64,000 nt of DNA from JANPCX01 sp031431125. Its GTDB lineage: Bacteria > Pseudomonadota > Gammaproteobacteria > Burkholderiales > Burkholderiaceae_C. The stretch is taken from NCBI GenBank assembly GCA_031431125.1, contig JANPCX010000071.1, positions 62,001-126,000 on the forward strand, written 5' to 3'. How positions within the stretch are numbered: position 1 is the stretch's first letter; the number at the start of each line of letters is the position of its first letter. Below, in pieces: positions 25,686 through 35,122 of the stretch. The position numbers were made by a program, and so were the translations under genes. The notes beneath the pieces were generated by a model that saw only the letters and a program-made list of their open reading frames with translations, ran no database searches and was not told the origin of the DNA.

Positions 25686-26270
25686 TCAGGGACTGTCCAA
25701 ACGCGCACGCAACAGGACTTTGGGCGCACGTTCACGTTCGGCCACGATGACAGCCTGCGCAAAACGCGACAAGTCCACTCGCCAGCCCATTTGCGAAAAA
25801 CCCTCTGGCGAAGGCGCTTCGTTCTTGCTGCTGGGCGCACCCGCCCAAGGCCTACCGCGCAACCAGTCAAACAAGGTTTCTACGGGCAGGCTCTCGCCGA
25901 GCATGTCGCGCGTGAGGCTGGCGATGTCGTCATAACGTTGACTTCCCCGGCTGCTTTGCAAGTGCGCGCCTGCGGGAGACCAAACGGCCCGCGCCATGAT
26001 GGATCCCAAGGGAGATATCAAATCCAGGCTGCCCGCTTGTGCCGAGCCGCGCAGCTCGAAAGCAGCACTCAATGACTGGGCCGGCGCTGGTTGACCGTCT
26101 GTGGAATTGGTGGGACCCTGGCCCGCGACGACCACCGCCAGGCGCCCCGTGAGCATTTCCGCGTCGTCGTCGGCGGACGTCGGCGGCCTTGGTGTGGCGC
26201 AAGCCAGCAGCATCAAGCTCAAACACAGTGCCCACGCTGAGCGCTGGCGAGTCAAGGGGGACGAGGTCAC
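25686..26270 (-). CDS. lolB: Outer-membrane lipoprotein LolB
   Basis: A 194-residue lipoprotein. The signal ends in a lipobox LMLLAC (cysteine about residue 24). The mature part contains LTGRLAVVV, AFELRGSAQAGSLDLISPLG and the C-terminal DLSRFAQAVIVAERERAPKV pattern of LolB. It receives lipoproteins from LolA and inserts them in the outer membrane. The gene order TPR protein-lolB-ispE-tRNA-Gln-prs supports the call. It overlaps the upstream TPR gene by four bases. Confidence 0.88.
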   Translation of the reverse strand: MTSSPLTRQRSAWALCLSLMLLACATPRPPTSADDDAEMLTGRLAVVVAGQGPTNSTDGQPAPAQSLSAAFELRGSAQAGSLDLISPLGSIMARAVWSPAGAHLQSSRGSQRYDDIASLTRDMLGESLPVETLFDWLRGRPWAGAPSSKNEAPSPEGFSQMGWRVDLSRFAQAVIVAERERAPKVLLRARLDSP

Positions 26271-28105
26271 ATGTCCACCTTGAGCCGGGCCAAGGTTTCG
26301 CGCAGCACTTCATTGCTGGCATCGCGCGTTTTGGCCTGGCGCCAAACGCGGCGCGCCTCTTCACGCTGGCCCTGTAGCCACAACACCTCACCCAAGTGCG
26401 CCCCGATTTCGGCATCCGGCCGAGCTCGAAAAGCCCAGCGCAGCAGCCGTGCGGCCTCATCACGGTTGCCAAGGCGAAATTCCACCCAGCCCAAACTGTC
26501 GGTGATGAGGGGGTCGCCAGGCGCCAGTTCCAGCGCCCGTTGAATCAATGTTTTGGCTTCCTTCAGACGCAAATTGCGGTCAGCCAAGGAGTAACCCAAG
26601 GCATTGTGCGCGTACTGGTGGTCAGGCTTGAGCGCCATGACTTGACGCAGCAGAGCCTCCATTTGGTCGTAGCGACCGAGTTTTTCAGCCACCATGGACT
26701 GCTCGTACAGCACAGACGCGTCTTTGGGAAAACGCTCGCTTGCCGCTTGCAGCAGGGTTTGGGCTTCTTTCCACCGTTTGCCGTCGCGCAGCACTTGGGC
26801 TTGTGCAAAAACCTTGGCTCGGCCGCTGGCCTCGTCGGTATCGGGCATGGTGGATACCAGTTTCAGGGCTGCATCCAACTGACCCCGCTGTACCAACACC
26901 GAGGCGCGGCGCATTTGCACCTGGGTGGCACGCTCGGGGTCATCCACCTTGTTCAACCAGGCTTCTGCGCCGGCATAGTCTTTGAGTTGTTCCGAGGCTT
27001 GGGCCAGCTGCATCCAGGCTTCGTTTTGCCCCTTGGAGACGGATGGCTCGTCGTCGTCTTCCTCAGTGCTTTTTTCAGTGGCCGGTACCGCGGCTTTGTT
27101 CGATGCGCTCAGCTGCAGATAGGTTTGCAGTGCTTTTTGCCCTTCTAGTGGGTGCCGCAGTTCGACGTGCAGGGCACCCAAGGCCAAGAAGGGTCCGGCC
27201 ACATCCGGCTTGGCGCGTGTGACGACTTCCAGTTGTTCAATCGCATCGGCGTAACGCTGGGTGGCGGTGAGGCTGCGCGAGTAGGCGAGCCTGACATCCA
27301 CACGCTGCGTTTGTTTGGCCAGAAACTCGGTCACGATGGTTTCGGCTTCTGGCCGTTGCACCATCAACTCCAGTGCCAACAGCACTGGGGCATCGGCGCC
27401 GGGATCTTGTTTGTGAGCATCCAGCAGCAAGGCATAGGCCCGGGTGCTGTCTTTGGCCGCCAGCCAGCTGCGGGCAATGGTGATGCGGCTCGCGGTGTAG
27501 TCTGCATTACGCGGTGCCGAGGGTTTTGCATAGGGCTCCAGCACCTCTTCCACCATCCGGGCGGCGGCACTGCGGTTGGGCGTACTCGCAAAAAAACGCG
27601 GGAGCGCTGCCATCATTTCGCCGCGTTTTTCGGCGGGTGTCAGTGCGACCAAGGAGCGCAGTGGTTCAACGGCTTCAGCAGATCTCCCGAGGCTGGTCAG
27701 CAGCTGCACCAAGTAATAGTGGGCCGGTATCGATTGCGGCAAGGCACTGCGCCAGCTTTGCACCACCACCAAGGCCTGGTCCCCGGCCCTGGCTTGGATC
27801 GCCATTTCTGTGGCGCGCAGGAAGAGTTGTTCGTTCTTGTTGCGCCTGGCAGCGCCTAGCAGCGTATCAATGGCTCCTGAAGGCTCGCCCGAGCGCCACT
27901 GCAGCTCCCCCACCAGAACCTCGAAAAACAAACGCCCATCCATGATGGATGAAGAGGTAGCAGGGGTTGTCGCAACATTGGCTGTGGGTGGCGCGGCAGT
28001 CGGTGCATTCGCTTGCGCGAAGCCGGTGCCGCACAACAAAGTGGACAACATCAGTCCCAGCACTTGGCGGTATGGATGGCGAACTCGGGGCACAAACTGC
28101 ATCAA
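26267..28105 (-). CDS. Exported TPR-repeat protein
   Basis: A 612-residue protein with a signal peptide (VLGLMLSTLLCGTGFAQANA, cleavage likely after AQA) and about ten or more TPR-like helical repeats from residue 55 on, for example YAHNALGYSLADRNLRLKEA and ITDSLGWVEFRLGNRDEAAR near the C-terminus. It is probably periplasmic, attached to the outer-membrane assembly or lipoprotein machinery by analogy with its lolB neighbour, but no direct function is known. It is divergent from mutM. Confidence 0.85.
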   Translation of the reverse strand: MMQFVPRVRHPYRQVLGLMLSTLLCGTGFAQANAPTAAPPTANVATTPATSSSIMDGRLFFEVLVGELQWRSGEPSGAIDTLLGAARRNKNEQLFLRATEMAIQARAGDQALVVVQSWRSALPQSIPAHYYLVQLLTSLGRSAEAVEPLRSLVALTPAEKRGEMMAALPRFFASTPNRSAAARMVEEVLEPYAKPSAPRNADYTASRITIARSWLAAKDSTRAYALLLDAHKQDPGADAPVLLALELMVQRPEAETIVTEFLAKQTQRVDVRLAYSRSLTATQRYADAIEQLEVVTRAKPDVAGPFLALGALHVELRHPLEGQKALQTYLQLSASNKAAVPATEKSTEEDDDEPSVSKGQNEAWMQLAQASEQLKDYAGAEAWLNKVDDPERATQVQMRRASVLVQRGQLDAALKLVSTMPDTDEASGRAKVFAQAQVLRDGKRWKEAQTLLQAASERFPKDASVLYEQSMVAEKLGRYDQMEALLRQVMALKPDHQYAHNALGYSLADRNLRLKEAKTLIQRALELAPGDPLITDSLGWVEFRLGNRDEAARLLRWAFRARPDAEIGAHLGEVLWLQGQREEARRVWRQAKTRDASNEVLRETLARLKVDM

Positions 28106-28161
28106 TGGCTCCTGGGAGGGAATTCATTCTATGACCAGGGCCTTCGATGCTGGGCTGGCGG

Positions 28162-28167
28162 GATAAT
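28162..28167 (+). promoter_or_regulatory. Candidate -10 box at the mutM start
   Basis: GATAAT ends eight bases before the mutM ATG, so transcription would start at or within a base or two of the start codon (leaderless). No strong -35 box is seen. Confidence 0.35.
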
Positions 28168-28174
28168 TCCCTCC

Positions 28175-29008
28175 ATGCCTGAATTGCCTGAGGTTGAAGT
28201 CACGCGCTTGAGTTTTGCCTCTCGAATCGAGGGGGCCACAGTGCGTGCCGCAGTTTTAGGCAAACCTTTGCGCTGGCCTTTGGGTTGTGATGCAAATGAG
28301 CTGGTGGGCCAGGTGGTCGGTGCCGCCCTGCGCCGGGGCAAGTATTTGTGGCTTCCCCTGGGCCGTGCGGCCCAGGCCGATCGGCCTGGCTTGCTCATGC
28401 ATTTGGGCATGTCGGGGTCTTTGCAATTCGGGCAAGAACTGGGCGAGCGGGGCGCTCACGACCACTTTGAACTGGAAACCACGCAGGGCAGCTTGCGATT
28501 GACCGATCCACGCCGCTTCGGAGCGGTCGTGTGGTCCCCCTGTCTCGAGCTGGGCGCGGCGGCCAAGCTGTTGGCCGGGCTGGGCATGGAGCCTTTCGAC
28601 CCCCGATTCAACGGCGCGGTCTTGCATGCGGGTTTGCAGCGCCGCCGCGTCGCGGTCAAACAAGCCCTGCTTGGAGGGCAAATTGTGGTGGGCGCGGGCA
28701 ACATTTACGCCTGCGAGGCCTTGTTCCAAGCAGGCATCGACCCGCGCACCCGCAGCGACCGCATCAGCCGCCCGCGTGCCGAGCGTTTGGCCCAGGCGGT
28801 GCAAACGACCTTGGCCAACGCCTTGGCCCTGGGTGGGTCTACCTTGCGCGACTTTCGTGACGCCCACGGCATGGCGGGCGCCTTTCAAACCCAAGCCCAG
28901 GTGTATGGCCGTGAGGGGCAGCCGTGTCAGGTGTGTGCAACGCCCATCAAACGCTTGGTGCAAGGCCAGCGATCAACCTTTTACTGCCCGAAATGCCAGC
29001 GCCGCTAA
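28175..29008 (+). CDS. mutM: Formamidopyrimidine-DNA glycosylase
   Basis: A 277-residue bifunctional glycosylase/AP lyase removing 8-oxoguanine. After Met, PELPEVEV supplies the catalytic N-terminal Pro and Glu; KYLWLPL and HLGMSGSL follow; the C-terminal zinc finger is CQVCATPIKRLVQGQRSTFY-CPKC. The ATG at 28175 is certain because Pro2 must be the N-terminus. It stands upstream of the dynamin gene and mutY, a repair neighbourhood. Confidence 0.97.
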   Translation: MPELPEVEVTRLSFASRIEGATVRAAVLGKPLRWPLGCDANELVGQVVGAALRRGKYLWLPLGRAAQADRPGLLMHLGMSGSLQFGQELGERGAHDHFELETTQGSLRLTDPRRFGAVVWSPCLELGAAAKLLAGLGMEPFDPRFNGAVLHAGLQRRRVAVKQALLGGQIVVGAGNIYACEALFQAGIDPRTRSDRISRPRAERLAQAVQTTLANALALGGSTLRDFRDAHGMAGAFQTQAQVYGREGQPCQVCATPIKRLVQGQRSTFYCPKCQRR

Positions 29009-29168
29009 CACGCGTGGTTTTGGTGTGGAGTTTTGCCGCCGCTGTTGCAAGTTAGTGCAAACAAGCCGTAAACCTTGCGCTACCATGCATTGATGATCGG
29101 CCTGACATCGGTTGGCCGACGCTCCTCTAGCCACCATTCTTTGCCCACGAACGATTGACCCACGCAAC

Positions 29169-31181
29169 ATGACGCAAGACTTCGCACGCAGTCTCGACAC
29201 GCTCAGCAGTTGGCGCAAGGGGTTGACGCGGCGGCTCGATGAGTTTTCGGACTATTTGTCCGAGCAAGACCTCAGCACCACGTCGACATTGGATTCACTC
29301 AAAACCCTGAAGGAACGTTTGGGGTCCGAGAAGCTGGTGGTGGCTTTTGTCGCGGAGTTTTCGCGCGGCAAGTCTGAGCTGATCAATGCGATTTTTTTCT
29401 CCGACGCCGGCAAACGCGTATTGCCCGCGACCCCAGGTAGAACCACCATGTGTCCGGTGGAGCTCGGCTATGACGAAGAATCTGATCCCGAGTTGGCTTT
29501 GCTCCCCATTGAAACCCGCCTGGAAGGCCCTTCGCTCATGGAGTTGCGCGAGCGGCCTCAAGTGTGGACCCACATTGCCCTGAAAGTGGACGATGGGCAA
29601 GCCTTGTCGGAGTCGCTCTTGGAAGTGATGCGCACCCAGTGGGTGAGTGTCGAGATGGCGCGCGACCTGGGGTTTTGGGACGACAAAACCCCCGAAGACA
29701 ACCCGCCCACCAACGACGCTGGGCAGGTCGAGGTACCCAAGTGGCGCCACGCCCTGATCAACTATCCCCACCCCTTGCTCAAACAAGGTCTGGTGGTGCT
29801 GGACACGCCTGGTCTGAACGCCATTGGCGCCGAGCCCGAGCTGACGCTGAGCCTTTTGCCTTCTGCCCATGCCACCGTTTTCATCTTGGGGGCGGACACC
29901 GGCGTCACCAAATCCGACTTGTCCATTTGGCGCGATCACCTCAGCAGCCACCCTCTGGCACGGTATGTGGTGCTGAACAAAATTGACGCGCTGATTGACC
30001 CCATGGCCACGGCCGAGCAGGTGAAAGCGCAAATTGAGTCCCAGCGCCAAAACACGGCCCGCACCTTGGGGGTTCCGCCCGAGCGGGTGTTCCCCTTGTC
30101 GGCCCGCCAAGCTTTGGCCGCGCGTGTTTCTTCTGATGACGCTGGGCTGATGCAAAGCCGCTTGCCCGAACTGGAAGCGGCACTGTCTGAACAGCTCTTG
30201 CCCCAGCGCCGAAAAATGCTGGAGTTGGCGGTGGGTGACGCTTGTCATGGTGTGGAAGCGCAAGTCATGCGCCGCCTGGGTGACTCACGTCGGCAGTTGG
30301 CCGAGCAGGCGCAAGAGCTGCGCGGACTGCGTGGGAAAAGTGCCACCAAGGTCAACCTCATGCTCAAACGGGTGCAAGCCGATGCCACCGACTTTGAGCA
30401 GTGCACCACCCGTTTGCAGGCCTTGCGCATGGTGCATGCCCGCATGATGAAAGACGCCCTCATCGGATTGTCCAGTGACCGCGTGCGAGAAGAAGTTGAA
30501 ACCATGCAAGCCGCCATGACCAGCTCCATCTTGAACTTGGGCGCCAAGAAAGCGTTCTTGTCGATGTGCGGACGTTTGGACACCCTGATCCAGCAGGGAC
30601 AGAAACGCTGCTTTGAAATGCGGCAAATGTTGGATGCTGCCTTTGGTCGTTTGAACGCCGAATTTGGTTTTGCTTTGGCCTTAGAACCCGGCCCAGACCT
30701 GGCCAAGTTTCGCGAGGAGCTGGCGCTGATTCAACGCAACTACGTGCAGTACCTGGGGCTGACCTTGTCGCTGCGCCTGTCCCAACCCAAGTTCATGGAG
30801 CAATTCCGCCGCATGTTGGTGTCCAAATTGCGCGTGGTGTTTGAGAACGCCAGCAGCCAGGTGGAAATGTGGAACAAAGCGGCGTCGGTTCAGGTTGATG
30901 CGCAATTGCGCGAGCGTCGCCGAGGTTTTCGCCGCCGCAGTGAAGCGCTGCAGCGCATTCAGTCCGCCGACGGTGAGTTGGAACAGCGTATCTCTGAGAT
31001 CGAAACCCAAGACGAACGTCTGCAACAGCGCATGACACGCGTCACCGAACACTTGCTGGCGCTTCGTGGGCAAGCCGAAGACAGCCCTTGGAAGAACCCG
31101 GCCTCTGACTTGCTGACGATCAATTTGCCCTTGAGTGACGAGCCCGTGCCTGACATGCTCCTGCACACGGCCAAGGCTTGA
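29169..31181 (+). CDS. Bacterial dynamin-like GTPase
   Basis: A 670-residue large GTPase. G1 lies in FVAEFSRGKSELINAIFF (about residues 55-72), G3 in VVLDTPGLNA, and G4 in VVLNKIDAL. The region after residue 350 is long, helical and coiled-coil-like (LGDSRRQLAEQAQELRGLRG; EQRISEIETQDERLQQRMTR), as in dynamin stalks. No membrane-spanning helix is evident. ATG at 29169 fits; the frame is open 19 codons upstream. The gene sits between mutM and mutY, overlapping mutY's TTG start. Bacterial dynamins act in membrane remodelling or stress; the role here is unknown. Confidence 0.88.
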   Translation: MTQDFARSLDTLSSWRKGLTRRLDEFSDYLSEQDLSTTSTLDSLKTLKERLGSEKLVVAFVAEFSRGKSELINAIFFSDAGKRVLPATPGRTTMCPVELGYDEESDPELALLPIETRLEGPSLMELRERPQVWTHIALKVDDGQALSESLLEVMRTQWVSVEMARDLGFWDDKTPEDNPPTNDAGQVEVPKWRHALINYPHPLLKQGLVVLDTPGLNAIGAEPELTLSLLPSAHATVFILGADTGVTKSDLSIWRDHLSSHPLARYVVLNKIDALIDPMATAEQVKAQIESQRQNTARTLGVPPERVFPLSARQALAARVSSDDAGLMQSRLPELEAALSEQLLPQRRKMLELAVGDACHGVEAQVMRRLGDSRRQLAEQAQELRGLRGKSATKVNLMLKRVQADATDFEQCTTRLQALRMVHARMMKDALIGLSSDRVREEVETMQAAMTSSILNLGAKKAFLSMCGRLDTLIQQGQKRCFEMRQMLDAAFGRLNAEFGFALALEPGPDLAKFREELALIQRNYVQYLGLTLSLRLSQPKFMEQFRRMLVSKLRVVFENASSQVEMWNKAASVQVDAQLRERRRGFRRRSEALQRIQSADGELEQRISEIETQDERLQQRMTRVTEHLLALRGQAEDSPWKNPASDLLTINLPLSDEPVPDMLLHTAKA

Positions 31182-32230
31182 GCTTCAAGGCATCCTTTTC
31201 TGCCGATGTGATTGCGTGGCAGGCCGAACATGGCCGCCACGGTTTGCCCTGGCAGCGTGACCGCGACCCCTACCGCGTGTGGTTGTCGGAAATCATGCTG
31301 CAGCAAACCCAGGTCAGAACGGTGCTGGTTTATTTTGATCGGTTTTTGCAGCGTTTCCCCACTGTGCTCGCATTGGCTGCATCGTCAGTGGACGATGTGC
31401 TCGCGCTGTGGAGTGGTTTGGGTTACTACAGCCGCGCACGCAATTTGCACCGCTGTGCGCAAACGGTGGCCACCGAATATGGCGGACAGTTCCCGCCCAC
31501 CGCTGAACAACTTGCACAACTGCCTGGCATCGGCCGCTCTACGGCCGCCGCCATCGCCGCGTTTTGCTTCAACGAAAGAGTGGCCATACTGGATGGCAAC
31601 GTCAAACGGGTGTTGGGTCGTGTACTGGCTTTCCCAGGAGACTTGGCACAAGCCGCCCAGGAGCGCGCCCTGTGGGCCCACGCCACCGACTTGTTGCCCC
31701 AGCAAGGTGTTGCGGCCTATACGCAGGGCTTGATGGACCTTGGGGCGACGCTGTGTTTGATTCGCCAACCGCAGTGCCCGCGTTGCCCGGTTCAGCGCCA
31801 CTGCCAAGCCCACAAGCAAGGCGAGCCCACGCGTTACCCCATCAAAACCCGCAAGCTCAAACGTGGCGTGCGCGAACACCATTGGTTGTGGGTGGCGCAC
31901 CAAGACCGGGTCTGGCTCAGCCAGCGTCCGGCCACGGGCATTTGGGCAGGGCTGTGGAGCTTGCCTGAATTCTCAGAGGCGACTGAACTCGATCAACTGC
32001 TGTCTGCATGGCCAGGCCAGTTCGAGTCCTTGCCATCTTTTGTTCACGTACTCACCCATTTGGACTGGACTTTGCATCCCGTGCGCCACACCTTGCCGAC
32101 GCGTTTGGCCGCGTCGGCACTGACCCAGGTGACTCAGCAGTTGCCCGCTGGCCAGTGGTTTACGCGCGAACAAGCGTTGGCTTTGGGTGTGTCGGCGCCA
32201 CTGAAAAAATGGCTGCTCGCGGCACCTTGA
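31178..32230 (+). CDS. mutY: A/G-specific adenine glycosylase
   Basis: A 350-residue helix-hairpin-helix glycosylase that removes A mispaired with 8-oxoG. LPWQRDRDPYRVWLSEIMLQ-QTQV, LPGIGRSTAAAIAAFCF with HhH, the catalytic Asp in ILDGNVKRVLGR, and the 4Fe-4S ligands C-x6-C-x2-C-x5-C in CLIRQPQCPRCPVQRHC are present. The C-terminal NUDIX-like domain (residues about 235-345) recognises 8-oxoG. The start is TTG at 31178 overlapping the dynamin stop; GTG at 31208 is an alternative. Ends close to a convergent permease gene. Confidence 0.95.
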   Translation: MSFKASFSADVIAWQAEHGRHGLPWQRDRDPYRVWLSEIMLQQTQVRTVLVYFDRFLQRFPTVLALAASSVDDVLALWSGLGYYSRARNLHRCAQTVATEYGGQFPPTAEQLAQLPGIGRSTAAAIAAFCFNERVAILDGNVKRVLGRVLAFPGDLAQAAQERALWAHATDLLPQQGVAAYTQGLMDLGATLCLIRQPQCPRCPVQRHCQAHKQGEPTRYPIKTRKLKRGVREHHWLWVAHQDRVWLSQRPATGIWAGLWSLPEFSEATELDQLLSAWPGQFESLPSFVHVLTHLDWTLHPVRHTLPTRLAASALTQVTQQLPAGQWFTREQALALGVSAPLKKWLLAAP

Positions 32231-32245
32231 ACCCAGCCTGCCGAC

Positions 32246-33220
32246 TCAGCCCAATGCCGTGTAAAGGTTGTACAGGCTGATGGCGGTGATCAACACACCC
32301 ACCAAGGCCAGCAGGACCCGAGCAGGCAAGCGGCGGCAGAGCACAGCCGCAATCGGGGCAGCAAAAAATCCGCCCAAGACCAAACCAGCCACCGTGGCCC
32401 AAGGCCCTTCGTCGACCAAAATGGCAAACGCGCCTGCGCTGCCCACGGTGAGAAAGAACTCGGCAAAGTTCACCGAACCAATGGTGGTGCGTGGGTTGTG
32501 TCCCGAGCCGATCAAGGTGGTGGTGACCACCGGCCCCCAGCCACCACCGCCTACAGCGTCCACAAAACCGCCGAACAAGGCCAGTTTCCCGACGTGACGA
32601 GGTTCTTGTTTGGCCACCTTGAGGCGCTTGAACACCTTGCTCAGCACATACAAACCCATGATGGCCAGATAGGCGCTGACATAAGGTTTCAGCAACGCAC
32701 CGTCGATTTGAGACACCAAGATCGCGCCACTGACTGCGCCGATGAAACCTGGAACGAGCAAGCGAAAAAACAAACGTTTGTCGACATTCCCGAGCCGCAC
32801 ATGGCTGATGCCAGAGACACCGGTGGTGAACACCTCGGCGATGTGCACACTGGCCGTGGCCACCAAGGGGCTGGCACCGGCTGCCATCAAGAATGTGGTG
32901 GACGTGATGCCGTAGGCCATCCCCAACGCACCGTCGATGGTTTGCGCGAGCAAACCAACCGCCACAGCCGACCAGAACGCCCGCGACTGCAAGGTTTCAC
33001 CCACCAGCGCGATGGCGCCTTCCAGTCGGTGGTTGAGAAGAAACTGCACCACCACCAAAAGCATGGCGCCGATCAACAAAAAAACAGCCGCCCACATGGC
33101 TGCTCTGAGCCAAGGATGCTGGCCGGGATGGACGATCTCGGCCTCAAGCGGCGGCAAACCCAGGGCATCGTGCTCTGCGGTGCTCGCATCACTGGACAGG
33201 TCGAGGTGGCGTATCTTCAC
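32246..33220 (-). CDS. Sulfite exporter TauE/SafE family permease
   Basis: A 324-residue membrane protein with about eight helices. The two-fold TauE repeat shows as GALGMAYGITSTTFLMAAGA (residues about 110-130) and FGGFVDAVGGGGWGPVVTTT (about 215-235). The N-terminal 45 residues are cytoplasmic and charged. Members export sulfite, sulfoacetate or other organic anions. There is no neighbouring sulfur gene, so the substrate is open. Confidence 0.85.
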   Translation of the reverse strand: MKIRHLDLSSDASTAEHDALGLPPLEAEIVHPGQHPWLRAAMWAAVFLLIGAMLLVVVQFLLNHRLEGAIALVGETLQSRAFWSAVAVGLLAQTIDGALGMAYGITSTTFLMAAGASPLVATASVHIAEVFTTGVSGISHVRLGNVDKRLFFRLLVPGFIGAVSGAILVSQIDGALLKPYVSAYLAIMGLYVLSKVFKRLKVAKQEPRHVGKLALFGGFVDAVGGGGWGPVVTTTLIGSGHNPRTTIGSVNFAEFFLTVGSAGAFAILVDEGPWATVAGLVLGGFFAAPIAAVLCRRLPARVLLALVGVLITAISLYNLYTALG

Positions 33221-33501
33221 GGCAATGCGTCAGTCAAAAGAGCCGCGAGTCTAGGGTGATTGGGAGCGCTGCTTCAGACGCTTTTGTTCTATTCAAATTC
33301 CATGGCGGCTTCCTTGAGCGGTGGGCGAACCGTCGAGCGGACCGAGAGATTTGGAGGCGGATCATCGGCGTCGGATTTTTTGACACATTTCCGCCAATGC
33401 AAGCTGAAAGCCTATTCAAAACAACCACATAGGCCGATGGAACATGAATTGATTCACATCCTTTGGCGCGCCATGTGGGCGCCACAACACAAAAGGGAAA
33501 A

Positions 33502-34356
33502 ATGTCACTGTTTCAACGCCAAGTTGTTGGCTCACTCATAAAAACTACATTCGTGTCTTTGGCTCTGGTTGCCGGCGTCGCTCAAGCGGCCGTCGTGACC
33601 ATTCCGGCGGCGTCACTCAACAGCTCACCTGGTGTCTATACCGCTGGCGGCTACTACACCGACTCGCTCGGCTCAGTGGTTGTCATGACCGGCGGCGGCA
33701 ATGCTGCCAACGTTGGCGACCCCTCCGGCCGCAATGACGACGGTTTCTCCTTCCTGAACCTTGGCTTCAACGTCAACTTTTTCGGCACCACTTACAACAG
33801 CCTGTTCATCAACAACAACGGCAACGTGAGCTTCGGTTCAGGTATTTCCGCCTATGTTCCGACCGGCTTGACCGGTGCGAATGCGCCGGTGATTTCACCA
33901 TTTTTCGGCGACGTGGACACCCGTCCGGCCAGCTCTGGTGTGGTTCACGTGAACACCTCAACCGCCAACCAAGTGGTGGTCACATGGGACAACGTGGGTC
34001 GCTACAACAACCAGGGCAGCTTGCTCAACAGTTTTCAATTGGTGCTGCGTGGTGAAAACTATTCGGTTCCATTTGGCGAGGGCGCGATTGGTTTCTTCTA
34101 TGAGTTGATGCCTTGGTCTGTGACGGATACAAGCACCGTTGCTGCTGTTGGCTTTGGTGATGGTCTGGGCAATGCGACGGTGATCGAGGGTTCTACCCAA
34201 CCCAATGTGAACACCGTCGTGAACAACACCTATATTTGGTTCGATGCCAACTTGAACGTGGTTCCACCGTACACCGTGGCAGAGCCTGCTGCGCTGGCGT
34301 TGATGGGCTTGGCGATTGCCGGTGCTGCTGTGGTTTCGCGCCGCCGCAAGGCCTGA
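33502..34356 (+). CDS. PEP-CTERM-sorted exported protein with NIDO-like domain
   Basis: A 284-residue secreted protein. The signal peptide ends near VAGVAQAAVV. The middle has LGFNVNFFGTTYNSLFINNN and GNVSFGSG, the pattern of nidogen/NIDO-like extracellular domains, with many Asn, Ser and Thr. The C-terminus, AEPAALALMGLAIAGAAVVS then RRRKA, is a PEP-CTERM sorting signal: EP motif, hydrophobic helix, basic tail. Exosortase would cut and process it; no exosortase gene is in this window. ATG at 33502 has AAAGGG upstream. Likely a surface or matrix protein. Confidence 0.88.
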   Translation: MSLFQRQVVGSLIKTTFVSLALVAGVAQAAVVTIPAASLNSSPGVYTAGGYYTDSLGSVVVMTGGGNAANVGDPSGRNDDGFSFLNLGFNVNFFGTTYNSLFINNNGNVSFGSGISAYVPTGLTGANAPVISPFFGDVDTRPASSGVVHVNTSTANQVVVTWDNVGRYNNQGSLLNSFQLVLRGENYSVPFGEGAIGFFYELMPWSVTDTSTVAAVGFGDGLGNATVIEGSTQPNVNTVVNNTYIWFDANLNVVPPYTVAEPAALALMGLAIAGAAVVSRRRKA

Positions 34357-34390
34357 TTCGCCAGCACTGCTTCGGTACTTCACTCGGAAG

Positions 34391-34419
34391 TAAAAGCGAC
34401 CCATCCGGGTCTCTTTTTT
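34391..34419 (+). terminator. Rho-independent terminator after the PEP-CTERM gene
   Basis: GACCC-ATCC-GGGTC followed by a pyrimidine tract with six consecutive T. It is short but well placed, 42 bases after the stop. Confidence 0.75.
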
Positions 34420-34456
34420 CATGGAAGCCCTCATGGCACTCGCCCGACTGCGCTGG

Positions 34457-35122
34457 TCAATTCGGCACGACACCTTTGCTGCGCAAAAAATCCCGCACCA
34501 ACTGCAACCGGGCCAACCCGTCGGGCAATTCCATGAGTTTTTGTTTCGCCGTGAGGGAGATGGGCAGTATCTCGCACCATCGGTTGGACACCCAGCTGGC
34601 ACTGTCGAAACGGTAGGGCTCCAAGAAGGGCGTGCTGCCTTGTTCTTTGAGTGAGCCTATGGCGGACGCCAGCGCACGCACTGTGTCTACCATGTCAGCG
34701 GCCGGTGCGGCGTCGAGGTCGTCGGCCTGATTGGCCACCCGCGCCACCCACAGGCCGTTGGCCTCTTGGCGAGTGGTTTTGATGTCGAAACGTTGCAGGC
34801 CTTTGCAGCGCACTTGCAAGATGCCGGTTTGTGCGCTGTCCACATCTAGCAACTCTGCAGCCACACCCGAGCTCTCCATGCGCGGTACCTCACCGGGTTT
34901 GGCTCTGCCTGCCGCGCTACCTGTTTGTAAGGCCACCACGCCGAAATGGCTGCGGTTGCGCAAGCAGTCCGTCACCAAGTCGAGGTAACGGGCCTCAAAC
35001 ACCTTGAGTGACAGCAGGCCGCCCGGAAAGAGTACGGCTTGCAAAGGAAAGAGCGGCAGCTTGTAGGTGTTGTCGGTGAACATGCGCTTTGGGGCAGGTT
35101 TTGCGGCAGAGGTCGCGAACAT
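34457..35122 (-). CDS. LON peptidase substrate-binding domain protein
   Basis: A 221-residue stand-alone LON-SB (PF02190-type) protein: YKLPLFPLQAVLFPGGLLSL then KVFEARYLDLVTDCLRN at residues 17-55, and LPISLTAKQKLMELPDGLAR near the end. No ATPase or protease domain is present. The ATG at 35122 overlaps the rapZ stop by one base (TGATG), so it is the chosen start; the conserved domain itself begins 13 residues later. It probably binds unfolded protein, function otherwise unknown. Confidence 0.85.
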   Translation of the reverse strand: MFATSAAKPAPKRMFTDNTYKLPLFPLQAVLFPGGLLSLKVFEARYLDLVTDCLRNRSHFGVVALQTGSAAGRAKPGEVPRMESSGVAAELLDVDSAQTGILQVRCKGLQRFDIKTTRQEANGLWVARVANQADDLDAAPAADMVDTVRALASAIGSLKEQGSTPFLEPYRFDSASWVSNRWCEILPISLTAKQKLMELPDGLARLQLVRDFLRSKGVVPN

